Assembly: GCA_038207585.1 (NCBI GenBank) | Contig: JBBQZP010000024.1 | Span: forward strand, 7,829 to 71,828 | Length of the DNA: 64,000 nt | Reading direction: 5' to 3' | DNA from: JBBQZP01 sp038207585 | Lineage (GTDB): Bacteria; Pseudomonadota; Alphaproteobacteria; Rhodobacterales; Rhodobacteraceae | Shown: piece by piece, positions 8,649-17,127 of the stretch | Layout of the letters: each line of letters starts with the position of its first letter | Numbering within the stretch: position 1 is the stretch's first letter | Program-made: the position numbers and the translations under genes | Notes under the pieces: generated by a model | The model's database searches: none | What the model was told of the DNA's origin: nothing | What the model saw: only the letters and a program-made list of their open reading frames with translations

Positions 8649-9335
8649 TCAGGCGACCAATCTGTAGCCGCCCGATTCCGTCACCAGAAGCCGCGCATTC
8701 GACGGATCAGGCTCGATCTTCTGGCGGAGGCGGTAGATATGCGTCTCAAGCGTGTGGGTCGTGACACCGGCGTTATAGCCCCAGACTTCATGCAACAGCA
8801 CATCGCGCGCCACCACCCCTTGCGATGAGCGATAGAGATACTTCAAGATGTTGGTTTCTTTCTCGGTCAGGCGGATCTTCTTGTCCTTGGCGTCCAGCAG
8901 CATCTTTTGTGCGGGTTTGAAGGTATAGGGCCCAAGCTGGAAGATCGCGTCTTCCGACTGTTCGTGCTGGCGCAATTGTGCCCGAATCCGGGCCAACAGG
9001 ACCGGAAACTTGAACGGTTTGGTCACATAGTCATTCGCCCCCGAATCGAGGCCCAGAATCGTGTCAGCATCGGAGTCGTGCCCGGTCAGCATCATCACCG
9101 GGCATTTGACACCCTGTTTGCGCATCCGGCGGCACAATTCGCGGCCATCCGTATCGGGCAGGCCGACATCCAGAATGACCAGATCGTAAAGCCCGGCTTT
9201 CGCTTTTTCCATGCCTTCGGCGCCTGTCGCGGCTTCGAAAACATCGAAATCTTCGGTCATGACCAGTTGTTCGCTCAGCGCTTCGCGCAGGTCGTCATCA
9301 TCATCGACGAGAAGGATTTTGCGGAGGGATGCCAT
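8649..9335 (-). CDS. cenR: OmpR-family response regulator, CenR-like
   Basis: 228 aa from ATG 9335, which has GGAG eight bases upstream; the longer frame to 9680 is not needed. Receiver domain with DDDDD at 11-15, phospho-acceptor D56 (LVILDVGLPD) and the conserved Thr/Lys (MLTGHD, VTKPFKF), then an OmpR winged helix ending HIYRLRQKIEPDPSNARLLVTESGGYRL. The sequence resembles the Rhodobacterales CenR regulator, which controls envelope and division genes with the kinase CenK; no kinase gene is adjacent. Assignment to CenR rather than another OmpR member is by recalled similarity. Followed by a strong terminator and a second small-RNA-like unit. Confidence 0.78.
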   Translation of the reverse strand: MASLRKILLVDDDDDLREALSEQLVMTEDFDVFEAATGAEGMEKAKAGLYDLVILDVGLPDTDGRELCRRMRKQGVKCPVMMLTGHDSDADTILGLDSGANDYVTKPFKFPVLLARIRAQLRQHEQSEDAIFQLGPYTFKPAQKMLLDAKDKKIRLTEKETNILKYLYRSSQGVVARDVLLHEVWGYNAGVTTHTLETHIYRLRQKIEPDPSNARLLVTESGGYRLVA

Positions 9336-9486
9336 GTGTTTGCTCCTTTTGCCTGTTTTGCAGATGCGCCCGCAACACGGGTCCGGCAAGAATTGAAACA
9401 GTTTTCTCACGCGGACGTGTCGGCTGCGGGGGGTATGTTTCAATTTCCTGCGTACCGGATTATGGATTGGCCGGTAAGGAGTGCCC

Positions 9487-10572
9487 ATGACCCTGTCGCC
9501 CGGACCACTTGAACGTCTGTCCCGCGCGCGGGCCGATCTGCGCATGGGCGTGCCGGTCGTGATTGCGGGGGCCGAGGCCGCACTTGTGGTCGCGGTTGAG
9601 GCGCTGACGGCGGCGCGGTTGGCCGATCTGCGCGCGGTGGGCCGGGTTGAGCTTGCGATCACCGCGCGGCGGGCGGGCACGCTGAAAGCCCGCGCCTATG
9701 ATGGCGATCTGGCGCGCATCGTGGTGCCGGACAGCGCAGGGTTGGACTGGCTGGCCGCAATGGCCGACCCCGCCGACGATCTGCGCGTGCCGATGAAAGG
9801 CCCGTTCGACCATGTGCGCGACGGGGCGGCGGACCTGCATCGCGCGGGCATTGCGCTGGCGAAATCGGCGCATCTGTTGCCTGCCGTCGTGGTGGTGCAG
9901 GTTTCGGATGGCCACGCGCTTGCCGCCACGCAGAACCTGACGCTGCTGTCCTTGGCTGACGTTGGTGCGGAACTTGCCCGCGCCTCCCCCCTGCACCCCG
10001 TCGCCGCCGCCCGCGTGCCCTTGATGGCGTCGCAGGCTGGGCGCGTGCAGATTTTCCGCCCGGAAGATGGCGGCGAAGATCACTACGCCATCGAGATTGG
10101 CCGCCCCGACCGCAGCGCCCCGGTTCTGGCGCGGCTCCATTCGGCCTGTTTTACCGGCGACGTTCTGGGCAGCCTGAAATGCGATTGCGGCCCGCAACTG
10201 CGCGCGGCACTGGCGCAGATGGGGGCGGAAGGCGCGGGGGTTTTGCTCTATCTCAATCAGGAAGGGCGCGGGATCGGCCTTGCCAACAAGATGCGCGCCT
10301 ATGCCCTGCAGGATCAGGGGTTTGACACGGTGGAGGCGAACCACCGCCTTGGGTTCGAGGATGACGAGCGTGATTTCAGGCTGGGTGCGGCGATCCTGCG
10401 GCAGATGGGGTTCTCGGCAGTGCGGCTGATGACGAACAACCCGTTGAAGCTGGCGATGATGCAGGCGCAGGGGATCATGGTCGCGGAACGCGTGCCGCTG
10501 GTGGCGGGCCGCACGGCGCAGAACGAAGGCTACCTTGCGACCAAGGCCGCGAAATCCGGGCATCTGCTGTGA
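9487..10572 (+). CDS. ribA: GTP cyclohydrolase II with N-terminal extension
   Basis: 361 aa. The ATG at 9487 has AAGGAG five bases upstream; a GTG two codons earlier is less likely. The C-terminal half is GTP cyclohydrolase II, the first riboflavin step: zinc ligands C221, C232, C234 in HSACFTGDVLGSLKCDCG, EGRGIGLANK, and the guanine-recognition region. The first ~175 residues are not a recognisable DHBP synthase (its acidic metal-binding motifs are absent), so the protein is longer than the roughly 200-aa E. coli enzyme but probably monofunctional. The stop overlaps the start of the L,D-transpeptidase gene. Confidence 0.88.
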   Translation: MTLSPGPLERLSRARADLRMGVPVVIAGAEAALVVAVEALTAARLADLRAVGRVELAITARRAGTLKARAYDGDLARIVVPDSAGLDWLAAMADPADDLRVPMKGPFDHVRDGAADLHRAGIALAKSAHLLPAVVVVQVSDGHALAATQNLTLLSLADVGAELARASPLHPVAAARVPLMASQAGRVQIFRPEDGGEDHYAIEIGRPDRSAPVLARLHSACFTGDVLGSLKCDCGPQLRAALAQMGAEGAGVLLYLNQEGRGIGLANKMRAYALQDQGFDTVEANHRLGFEDDERDFRLGAAILRQMGFSAVRLMTNNPLKLAMMQAQGIMVAERVPLVAGRTAQNEGYLATKAAKSGHLL

Positions 10573-11072
10573 AATCCACTGATGTCGTCGTCACGAAATG
10601 GGGCGCGCGGTTCATGGGGCGACGCTTTGCCTGTGCCGTAGGGCGCGGCGGGATTGTGCCTGCCCGCACCAAACACGAAGGCGACGGGGCCACGCCCGCC
10701 GGCACACACCGCCTTGTCGGCATGCTTTACCGCCCCGACCGGCTGACCGCCCCCGCTGATTGGGCCTTGCCGATCCGCCCGGTTGACCTCTGGTCCGATG
10801 ACAGCACCGACCCCGATTACAACCTGCTGGTCCGCACCCCGCATGCCTTCCGTGTTGAGCGGCTGACCCGCGCCGACCCCATGTATGACCTGATCCTGAT
10901 CACCGACTGGAACTGGCCCCATGCCGAACCGGAGCGCGGCTCGGCGATCTTCCTGCACATCTGGCGCAGGCCGCGCAAGGCTACGGCGGGCTGTGTGGCT
11001 TTTGCGCGGCGTGACCTTTTGTGGATCGCCCCCCGCATCCGCCACAATACGCGCCTGATCATCCGCGACTGA
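10569..11072 (+). CDS. L,D-transpeptidase (YkuD) family protein
   Basis: 167 aa from a GTG that overlaps the ribA stop by 4 bp. The YkuD catalytic motif is visible as HIWRRPRKATAGCVAF, with H130 and the nucleophile C142. No signal peptide is apparent: the sequence begins MKSTDVVVTKWGARFMG, so location is uncertain. Such proteins link or modify peptidoglycan stem peptides through the meso-diaminopimelate residue. Translational coupling to ribA suggests an operon of convenience rather than a shared pathway. Confidence 0.82.
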   Translation: MKSTDVVVTKWGARFMGRRFACAVGRGGIVPARTKHEGDGATPAGTHRLVGMLYRPDRLTAPADWALPIRPVDLWSDDSTDPDYNLLVRTPHAFRVERLTRADPMYDLILITDWNWPHAEPERGSAIFLHIWRRPRKATAGCVAFARRDLLWIAPRIRHNTRLIIRD

Positions 11073-11123
11073 CCCCTTTCCAAACCGCTTTGGCCTGATA
11101 CTCTGCACCGCACGGAGGATCAC

Positions 11124-13007
11124 ATGGCCCGCAAACCCGCCCCCCATATGGACGAGATTTTCGCCCTGCGCCTTGCCCGCTCGGCCCCCGATCTGTGGCC
11201 GATGCTGGATGCGCTTTATGGCACACGCGCGGATTATCCGGCTTTTCGGGAAAAGCTTCTGGTGGCGCTGCAAGCGGGATGGACAGCCCGTCCCGATGAT
11301 CTGCGCCGCCTTGATCTGGCCCGTGATCTGGAACCGGACTGGTTCCAGCGCCCCGACCGTGCGGGCTATGTCTTTTATATCGACCGCTTTGCCGAAAACC
11401 TGCGCGGTATTCTGGATAGGCTCGATTATCTGCAGGATCTTGGTATCACCTACGTTCACCTGATGCCCTGCCTGATGCCCCGCCCCGGTGACAGTGACGG
11501 CGGCTATTCGGTGATGGATTACCGCCAGATCAACCCCGCCTACGGCACGATGCAGGATTTCGAGGATGTTGCCCGCGCTCTTCGTGACCGGGGGATCAGC
11601 CTGTGCGTCGATCTGGTGCTGAACCACACCGCCAAGGAACATGCGTGGGCCAAGGCGGCAGCGAAGGGCAAAGCGCCCTATAGCGACTACTACCTGATGT
11701 ATGACGATGACGCCCTGCCCCGCGCCTATGAGGCAACGCTGGTCGAGGTGTTCCCCGACAACGCGCCGGGCAGTTTCACGCATTACCCCAAGATCGGGAA
11801 ATGGGTCTGGACCACCTTCAACGAACACCAATGGGATCTGAACTGGGCCAATCCGGCAGTGTTTCTGGAAATTGTCGAAGTCATGCTGTTCCTTGCCAAC
11901 AAGGGCGTTGACGTGCTGCGGCTGGATGCGGTGGCGTTCTTGTGGAAGCGGATCGGTACGCGCTGTCAGTCCGAACCCGAAGTTCACATGATATTGCAGG
12001 CCCTGCGCGCCTGTTCGCGCATCGCCTCGGCCGCCGTGCTGCATCTGGAAGAAGCCATCGTCGCCCCCGCCGAAATGCTGCCCTATCTGGGGCGCGGCAA
12101 GCATGATGGGCGCGAGGGGAACCTTGCCTATCACAACAGCCTGATGGTGCAGTTCTGGGGCGCTCTCGCCACGCGCGACACGGTGCTGATGACCCATGTT
12201 TTGCGCAGCCATTTCCCGGCCACGCTGACCAACGCGGCCTATGCGACCTATCTGCGCTGCCATGATGATATCGGCTGGGCGATCACGGATGAGGATGCGG
12301 CAGCACTGGGGTTTTCCGGCCCCGCGCACCGTGCCTATCTGTCAGATTTCTACGAGGGCGATTTTCCCGGCTCTTTCGCCAAAGGCGCGCTGTTTCAGGT
12401 GAATGAGGCAACGGGCGACAAACGAATTTCCGGCAGCCTTGCCTCGCTCGCGGGGTTGGAGCGGGCGATGGATCAGGGGGCGGAGGCGGTGGACACTGCG
12501 ATTCACCGGATTTTGATGGGCCATGCGCTGATTGCGGGCTTCGGGGGGATACCGCTGATCTATATGGGCGATGAGCTGGCGCTGCTGAACGATTATGGCT
12601 ACCGCGATGTGGCCGGGCACGCGCATGACAGCCGCTGGGTTCATCGCCCGATGATGGATTGGGCGGCAGCGGCAGTGCGTGCGACGGCTGAAGCTCCATC
12701 AGCGCGGGTGTTTCGGGGGGTGCGCGATATCCTGACCCGACGCAGGGCAACGGCAGCGCTGCATGCGGCGTTCCCGACCGAGGTGCTGACTGCGCCCGCG
12801 CCGGGGGTCTTTGCGATGGTGCGGCGCGCGCCGGGCGGTGCACTGCTTGGGCTTTACAACTTTGGCGACCAGTGGGCAGGCGTGCCGGAACACTGGGTGC
12901 GGGCGCAGGGGATCGAGCAGATGTATGATGCGCTTTGGGATGGCCCGGTGCATTTCACGGATGGCAGTTTTGCGCTGGCTCCGCAGGGGCGGCACTGGCT
13001 GACCTGA
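11124..13007 (+). CDS. Amylosucrase-type GH13 glucosyltransferase
   Basis: 627 aa, close to the ~636 aa of Neisseria amylosucrase. GH13 catalytic residues: nucleophile D268 in LRLDAVAFLWK, acid/base E310 in LHLEEAIVAP, and transition-state Asp in LRCHDDIGW (D381). HDDIGW with a long N-terminal helical domain is characteristic of amylosucrase, which builds alpha-1,4-glucan from sucrose and releases fructose. Cytoplasmic, no signal peptide. Sucrose hydrolase or another sucrose-acting GH13 remains possible. No sucrose transport or glycogen genes lie nearby. RBS-like CGGAGG precedes the start. Confidence 0.83.
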   Translation: MARKPAPHMDEIFALRLARSAPDLWPMLDALYGTRADYPAFREKLLVALQAGWTARPDDLRRLDLARDLEPDWFQRPDRAGYVFYIDRFAENLRGILDRLDYLQDLGITYVHLMPCLMPRPGDSDGGYSVMDYRQINPAYGTMQDFEDVARALRDRGISLCVDLVLNHTAKEHAWAKAAAKGKAPYSDYYLMYDDDALPRAYEATLVEVFPDNAPGSFTHYPKIGKWVWTTFNEHQWDLNWANPAVFLEIVEVMLFLANKGVDVLRLDAVAFLWKRIGTRCQSEPEVHMILQALRACSRIASAAVLHLEEAIVAPAEMLPYLGRGKHDGREGNLAYHNSLMVQFWGALATRDTVLMTHVLRSHFPATLTNAAYATYLRCHDDIGWAITDEDAAALGFSGPAHRAYLSDFYEGDFPGSFAKGALFQVNEATGDKRISGSLASLAGLERAMDQGAEAVDTAIHRILMGHALIAGFGGIPLIYMGDELALLNDYGYRDVAGHAHDSRWVHRPMMDWAAAAVRATAEAPSARVFRGVRDILTRRRATAALHAAFPTEVLTAPAPGVFAMVRRAPGGALLGLYNFGDQWAGVPEHWVRAQGIEQMYDALWDGPVHFTDGSFALAPQGRHWLT

Positions 13008-13092
13008 CCGCTTGTCTTTCCCTGACGGTCAATCCGCGCTTGATGTAGCGCGGACGCCTGAAAGGGCGGACAAGCGCCGGGGCACTTCCACG

Positions 13093-13746
13093 TCAGGCGT
13101 AGGTGCGCGCGCCGAAAATCGCCGACCCGACGCGGATATGCGTAGCCCCGGCGGCAATTGCGGCCTCAAAATCGCTGCTCATGCCCATGGACAACCCGCG
13201 CAGATCGTTGCGGGTGGCCATTTCAGCCAGGGCGGCAAAATGCGGCGTGCTGTCTTCGCCTTCGGGGGGAATGCACATCAAGCCCGACAGGGGCAAATCC
13301 ATCGCGCGACAGCGGGCGATGAAGGCGTCGGCCTCGTCCGGCAAAACACCCGCCTTTTGCGGCTCGGCGCCGGTATTGACCTGCACGAACAGTTCGGGAC
13401 AGGCACCCCGTTCCTGCACCAGCCGCGCCAGACGGTCAGCCAGCGACACGCGGTCAACGGTGTGGATCGCATCGAACAGATCGAGCGCCGCCTTGGCCTT
13501 GTTGCTTTGCAAAGGCCCGATCATATGCACCGACACGTCGCTGAACCGCGCCCGCAGATCGGGCCATTTCGCGGCGGCTTCCTGCACATAATTCTCGCCA
13601 TATATCCTGTGCCCGGCGTCAAGCACGGCCACCACACGATCCAACGGTTGCACTTTTGACACGGCGATCAGCGTCACAGAGCCCGGCGCGCGGCCTGCGA
13701 CGGATTCGGCTTTGGCGATGCGGTCAAGAATGGCGGTCAGAGACAT
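13093..13746 (-). CDS. PLP homeostasis protein (YggS/PROSC family)
   Basis: 217 aa. Alanine-racemase-like fold with the PLP lysine at K31 in LIAVSKVQPLD, followed by YGENYVQEA, MIGPLQSNKAK and the phosphate-binding GMSSDFEAAIAAGATHIRVGSAIFG. It binds PLP and buffers the free vitamer pool. Normal length. On the same strand as the upstream porin gene but separated by a terminator, so probably a separate transcript. Convergent with the amylosucrase gene. Confidence 0.9.
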   Translation of the reverse strand: MSLTAILDRIAKAESVAGRAPGSVTLIAVSKVQPLDRVVAVLDAGHRIYGENYVQEAAAKWPDLRARFSDVSVHMIGPLQSNKAKAALDLFDAIHTVDRVSLADRLARLVQERGACPELFVQVNTGAEPQKAGVLPDEADAFIARCRAMDLPLSGLMCIPPEGEDSTPHFAALAEMATRNDLRGLSMGMSSDFEAAIAAGATHIRVGSAIFGARTYA

Positions 13747-13808
13747 CGGGCCCTCGGGAATTGTGATCGGAAACTCCGCCCTGTCTGCACCCCGCGCGCC
13801 AAAAAGAA

Positions 13809-13833
13809 AAGAGCGGGCAAATGCCCGCTCTTT
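13809..13833 (-). terminator. Rho-independent terminator of the porin gene
   Basis: A 9-bp stem (AGAGCGGGC pairing with GCCCGCTCT, loop of 4) about 20 bp after the porin stop, followed on the minus strand by TTTTCTTTTT. Confidence 0.85.
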
Positions 13834-13854
13834 CCGTCCGGTCTGATCGTTGGA

Positions 13855-14802
13855 TCAGAACGAGAAGTTCACGCCGAGGTCGGCATAGGTGTCGTCGTTG
13901 AAGCCGCGCTGGATCGTGCCCGAAACGGTCGCTCCACCGATGTCGTAGTCGATACCCAGACCACCAGCAATGTCGTCCTGGTTGGTATTCAGATCGTTGG
14001 TGCCGATAAAGCCACCGAACGTAACCGCGCCAGTGGTGTAACGGCCATAGGCAGTTACGGTCACGCCGCCGTCAGTATCGTCACCGCCGTTGACCTGGAG
14101 GCCAGCCGTCAGAGCGTCGTTGAACTTGTACTCGCCACCCAGGAAATAGATGTCGTTGCCGTCGACGAAATTGCCGCTGGCTGTGTAAGCAGCCGAAACA
14201 AGCAAGTCACCGAAGGTGTAGTCGGCCGAAACGCTGATTTCTTCATCAACGGTGCCAGCAACGTTGTCGAACGAAACGTTCTGGTCCGGGGTCACAACCG
14301 ACAGACGGGCGTTGAACACATCAGCCGAGTACGCGACATAGACGCCAACGCGGTCAGCTTGAGCCGCGCTGAACGGGCCGCTGCTGAACGACTGGTAGCT
14401 CTGGAAGGCGTAACCAGCTTTGGTCGAACCGATGAAACCGAATTCCGAAGCATACACCAGGGCGGCAGCGTCGTAAGCGGTTTCGGTGTTGCCGATTTCA
14501 ACCGTGAAGCCGTTGTATTTGGCATACAGCTTGGCTGCGCTCAGTTCTGCACCGGCTTCAGCAACGTCAGAATCGCCGTTGTCGTACTGCAGGCGAATAC
14601 GGCCACCGAACGTGATGCCCGAATCAGTTTCCTTGCTGGCGTCGATGTTGACGCGCAGACGGTAGGACAACTGCGTCGCGTCGACGCTGCCGACTTTGCC
14701 ATAAACGAGACCCATACGGCCGCTGCCCGACAAAGTGACGTCTGCCGCTGCTACACCAGCGGTCGCAACGATCATTGTCGTGGCGAGAAGAATCTTTTTC
14801 AT
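13855..14802 (-). CDS. Outer-membrane porin (Rhodobacter type)
   Basis: 315 aa with a signal peptide (MKKILLATTMIVATAGVAAA, cleavage before DVTLSGSGRMGLVY). The mature part is acidic, rich in alternating beta-strand patterns and ends in Phe (GVNFSF), the C-terminal signal for the BAM complex. This is the classic 16-strand Porin_4 family. It is the only gene on its transcript, with a strong terminator and a long upstream region that includes a CTGAT-N4-ATCAA box (14883-14896). Likely a general diffusion pore and highly expressed. Confidence 0.92.
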   Translation of the reverse strand: MKKILLATTMIVATAGVAAADVTLSGSGRMGLVYGKVGSVDATQLSYRLRVNIDASKETDSGITFGGRIRLQYDNGDSDVAEAGAELSAAKLYAKYNGFTVEIGNTETAYDAAALVYASEFGFIGSTKAGYAFQSYQSFSSGPFSAAQADRVGVYVAYSADVFNARLSVVTPDQNVSFDNVAGTVDEEISVSADYTFGDLLVSAAYTASGNFVDGNDIYFLGGEYKFNDALTAGLQVNGGDDTDGGVTVTAYGRYTTGAVTFGGFIGTNDLNTNQDDIAGGLGIDYDIGGATVSGTIQRGFNDDTYADLGVNFSF

Positions 14803-14882
14803 CGTGTTCCCTCATTATCTAGGGTGGGGCCCAACTTGGGTGAATCCAAATTGGGTATGCCGTGGTTTCGCCCCAAAGCGGC

Positions 14883-14896
14883 CTGATTGCAATCAA
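14883..14896. promoter_or_regulatory. Candidate FNR/FnrL box between porin and DUF3576 genes
   Basis: The sequence CTGAT TGCA ATCAA matches the FNR consensus TTGAT-N4-ATCAA at 9 of 10 defined positions. Its centre lies about 87 bp upstream of the porin start codon and 199 bp upstream of the DUF3576 gene. Rest of 14803-15088 shows no other motif I can name. Confidence 0.35.
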
Positions 14897-15088
14897 GACC
14901 CACAGCAAATCGGGATTCCCGCCGGGGATGGTGCAGCAAAGCCACAGTGCTTTTCGAGGCAACGCCCCCGTCAACGCAGCCTGAGGCGATTCGTGCCCTT
15001 GAACCGCGCCAGATCGCCAGGGGCCGAAAGCCCTTGTTCGGTGGAAACGGGTCAGTTAGACATCTGAAACGTGTTCAAAGGGGCCTGC

Positions 15089-15643
15089 ATGAACCTGCAT
15101 CGTATAGCGCAAACCGTCGTTGCCGGCTGTATTGTGGCAACGCTGTCCGCCTGTGGCGGGATTTCCAGCGGGGATTCGGGGCTGTTTGGTCGCCGTGCAA
15201 AAGCTCAGCCCACCGCCGAAGCACCACTGACTCGCACCACCCTGCAACGCCGAGCCGAACGGGAACGCCTGTCAATCGACCGCCAGAACGGGCGTAAATC
15301 GACGTTGGTGGACCTGTTTACCAACAGCGAGCCGCCCAGCACGACGATCCGGGTCAACAAATACCTGTGGAATGCGTCGCTTGATATTCTGAACTTCCTG
15401 CCCATCGAATCGGTTGATCCGTTCACTGGGGTGATCGTCACGGGATATGGCACGCCACCGGGTGGCGGGCAGTCATACCGGGCGACGATTTTCGTTCAGG
15501 ACCCGGCGCTTGACGCACGCTCGCTGAAAGTGGCGCTGATCGGGCGCAGCGGCGGTGCGGTGGCACCTGAAACCGCGCGTGCGGTGGAAGATGCGATTCT
15601 GACCCGCGCGCGCCAGTTGCGGATTGCGGAAAGCAAGCTCTGA
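15089..15643 (+). CDS. DUF3576 family lipoprotein
   Basis: 184 aa from ATG 15089, preceded by AAAGGGG; a GTG six codons upstream is possible. An N-terminal lipoprotein signal ends in LSAC (lipobox, Cys near residue 21), so the protein should be lipidated and anchored in a membrane. The conserved core VNKYLWNASLDILNFLPIESVDPFTGVIVTGYG matches DUF3576, widespread in alphaproteobacteria and of unknown function. It sits 37 bp upstream of the MaoC-Pta gene on the same strand; leuS follows. Confidence 0.85.
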   Translation: MNLHRIAQTVVAGCIVATLSACGGISSGDSGLFGRRAKAQPTAEAPLTRTTLQRRAERERLSIDRQNGRKSTLVDLFTNSEPPSTTIRVNKYLWNASLDILNFLPIESVDPFTGVIVTGYGTPPGGGQSYRATIFVQDPALDARSLKVALIGRSGGAVAPETARAVEDAILTRARQLRIAESKL

Positions 15644-15680
15644 CCCCTCGCGGTGCGCCGCCCTTGCAGGAGGCACCCGA

Positions 15681-17060
15681 TTGCGGCTGGAAAACCGGAC
15701 ATTTGATGATCTGAAAATCGGCGATGCCGCCGAATTGCGGCGGCTGATCACGGCGGACGATCTGTATGTGTTTGCAGTGGCGTCGGGCAATTTCAACCCG
15801 ATGCACCTGCCGGGGATGGACGGCGACGGCGACGGCGTGCCCGACAATGTGGCGCCCGGAATGTTCGTGGCGTCGCTGATTTCGGCAGTTCTGGGCACGT
15901 TGTTACCAGGCCCCGGCACGCTGTACCTAAGCCAGAGCCTTGCGTTTGCAGCCCGCGCCCATGCGGGCGAGGAACTGGTGGCACGGGTGCGGGTCATCGC
16001 CAAGGATGCCGCGCGCCGGATCACGTTGGCAACCGAGGTGCGCAGGCTGGCCGATGACACCCTGATCGTGCAGGGCAATGCCGAAGTAACAGCCCCGCCG
16101 CGCAAGTTCGTGGCCGAGGATATTGAGGTTCCGGGCCTGATCGTGCAGCGCCACCGTCATTTCGAGGCGCTGCTGGATCGTGCCCGCCCGCTGCCCGCCC
16201 TGCCCACCGCAGTGGTCTGCCCGGAAGAGGCGAATGCGCTGTCGGGCGCGCTTCTGGCGCTGCATGAAGGCATCATAACGCCGGTTTTGGTGGGTGATCC
16301 GGCGCGGATTGCAGCGGCTGCGGCGGGAATCGGTGCAGATATATCGCAGGTGCGCGTCGTTTCTGCCACAACGGCGGCCGAGGCCGCGCAAACGGCCTGT
16401 GCTCTGGTCCACTCAGGTGACGTTGCGGCAGTGATGAAGGGCCATCTGCACACCGACGAACTGCTGCGCCCGATGCTGGAGCGGGACGGCGGTTTGCGCG
16501 TGGGCCGCCGTCTGACCCATGTGTTCGTGATGGATGTGCCGGGCATGGCCGGTCTGGTCATGGTCACCGACGCTGCCGTGAACATCGCCCCCGATCTGCC
16601 GACCAAGGTTGATATCGTGCAAAACGCCATAGACCTTGCGATTTCGCTGGGGATGGAGCCTCGGGTGGGCGTGCTTTCGGCAGTTGAAACGGTGAACCCG
16701 GCGATTCAGTCTTCAATCGACGCGGCTTTGCTGTCGAAAATGGCCGAGCGTGGCCAGATCACCGGCGGGCTGGTCGATGGGCCTTTGGCGATGGACAATG
16801 CCGTTGATCTGGCTGCGGCGCGGACCAAGGGGCTGCGGTCAGGCGTTGCGGGGCAGGCCAATATCCTTGTGGTGCCGGGAATTGATGCGGGCAACATGCT
16901 GGCCAAGCAGCTGACCTTTATCAGCCATGCCGAAAGTGCGGGCGTTGTGATGGGGGCGAAAGTGCCAGTCATCCTGAACTCGCGCGCCGACAGCGCGATG
17001 TCACGGCTGGCGTCCTGTGCGGTGGCAGCCCTGCATCACGCACGGACCCGCGCGCCCTGA
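15681..17060 (+). CDS. Fusion of MaoC-type dehydratase and phosphate acetyltransferase
   Basis: 459 aa. I chose a TTG start at 15681 because GGAGG lies seven bases upstream. Residues about 1-145 form a hot-dog (MaoC/enoyl-CoA hydratase-like) domain with VASGNFNPMHL; about 155-459 is a phosphate acetyl/butyryltransferase domain (KGHLHTDELLRP, THVFVMDVPG, GMEPRVGVLSAVE). The fusion is known in Rhodobacterales as bifunctional enoyl-CoA hydratase/phosphate acetyltransferase. It would act in acyl-CoA to acyl-phosphate exchange. The usual partner acetate kinase is not next to it; leuS follows after 67 bp. Confidence 0.88.
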   Translation: MRLENRTFDDLKIGDAAELRRLITADDLYVFAVASGNFNPMHLPGMDGDGDGVPDNVAPGMFVASLISAVLGTLLPGPGTLYLSQSLAFAARAHAGEELVARVRVIAKDAARRITLATEVRRLADDTLIVQGNAEVTAPPRKFVAEDIEVPGLIVQRHRHFEALLDRARPLPALPTAVVCPEEANALSGALLALHEGIITPVLVGDPARIAAAAAGIGADISQVRVVSATTAAEAAQTACALVHSGDVAAVMKGHLHTDELLRPMLERDGGLRVGRRLTHVFVMDVPGMAGLVMVTDAAVNIAPDLPTKVDIVQNAIDLAISLGMEPRVGVLSAVETVNPAIQSSIDAALLSKMAERGQITGGLVDGPLAMDNAVDLAAARTKGLRSGVAGQANILVVPGIDAGNMLAKQLTFISHAESAGVVMGAKVPVILNSRADSAMSRLASCAVAALHHARTRAP

Positions 17061-17127
17061 CACCCGCTCTGGACCTTTTCGCCGGGTTCGGTGTAACTCC
17101 GCTGATGTTCTTGCAATAAGGTCAGCC

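Noticed and set aside
10530..12329. 599-codon minus-strand frame over ribA, the transpeptidase and amylosucrase genes
   Set aside because: Antisense to genes with intact catalytic motifs; composition is shadow-like, with no recognisable domain.
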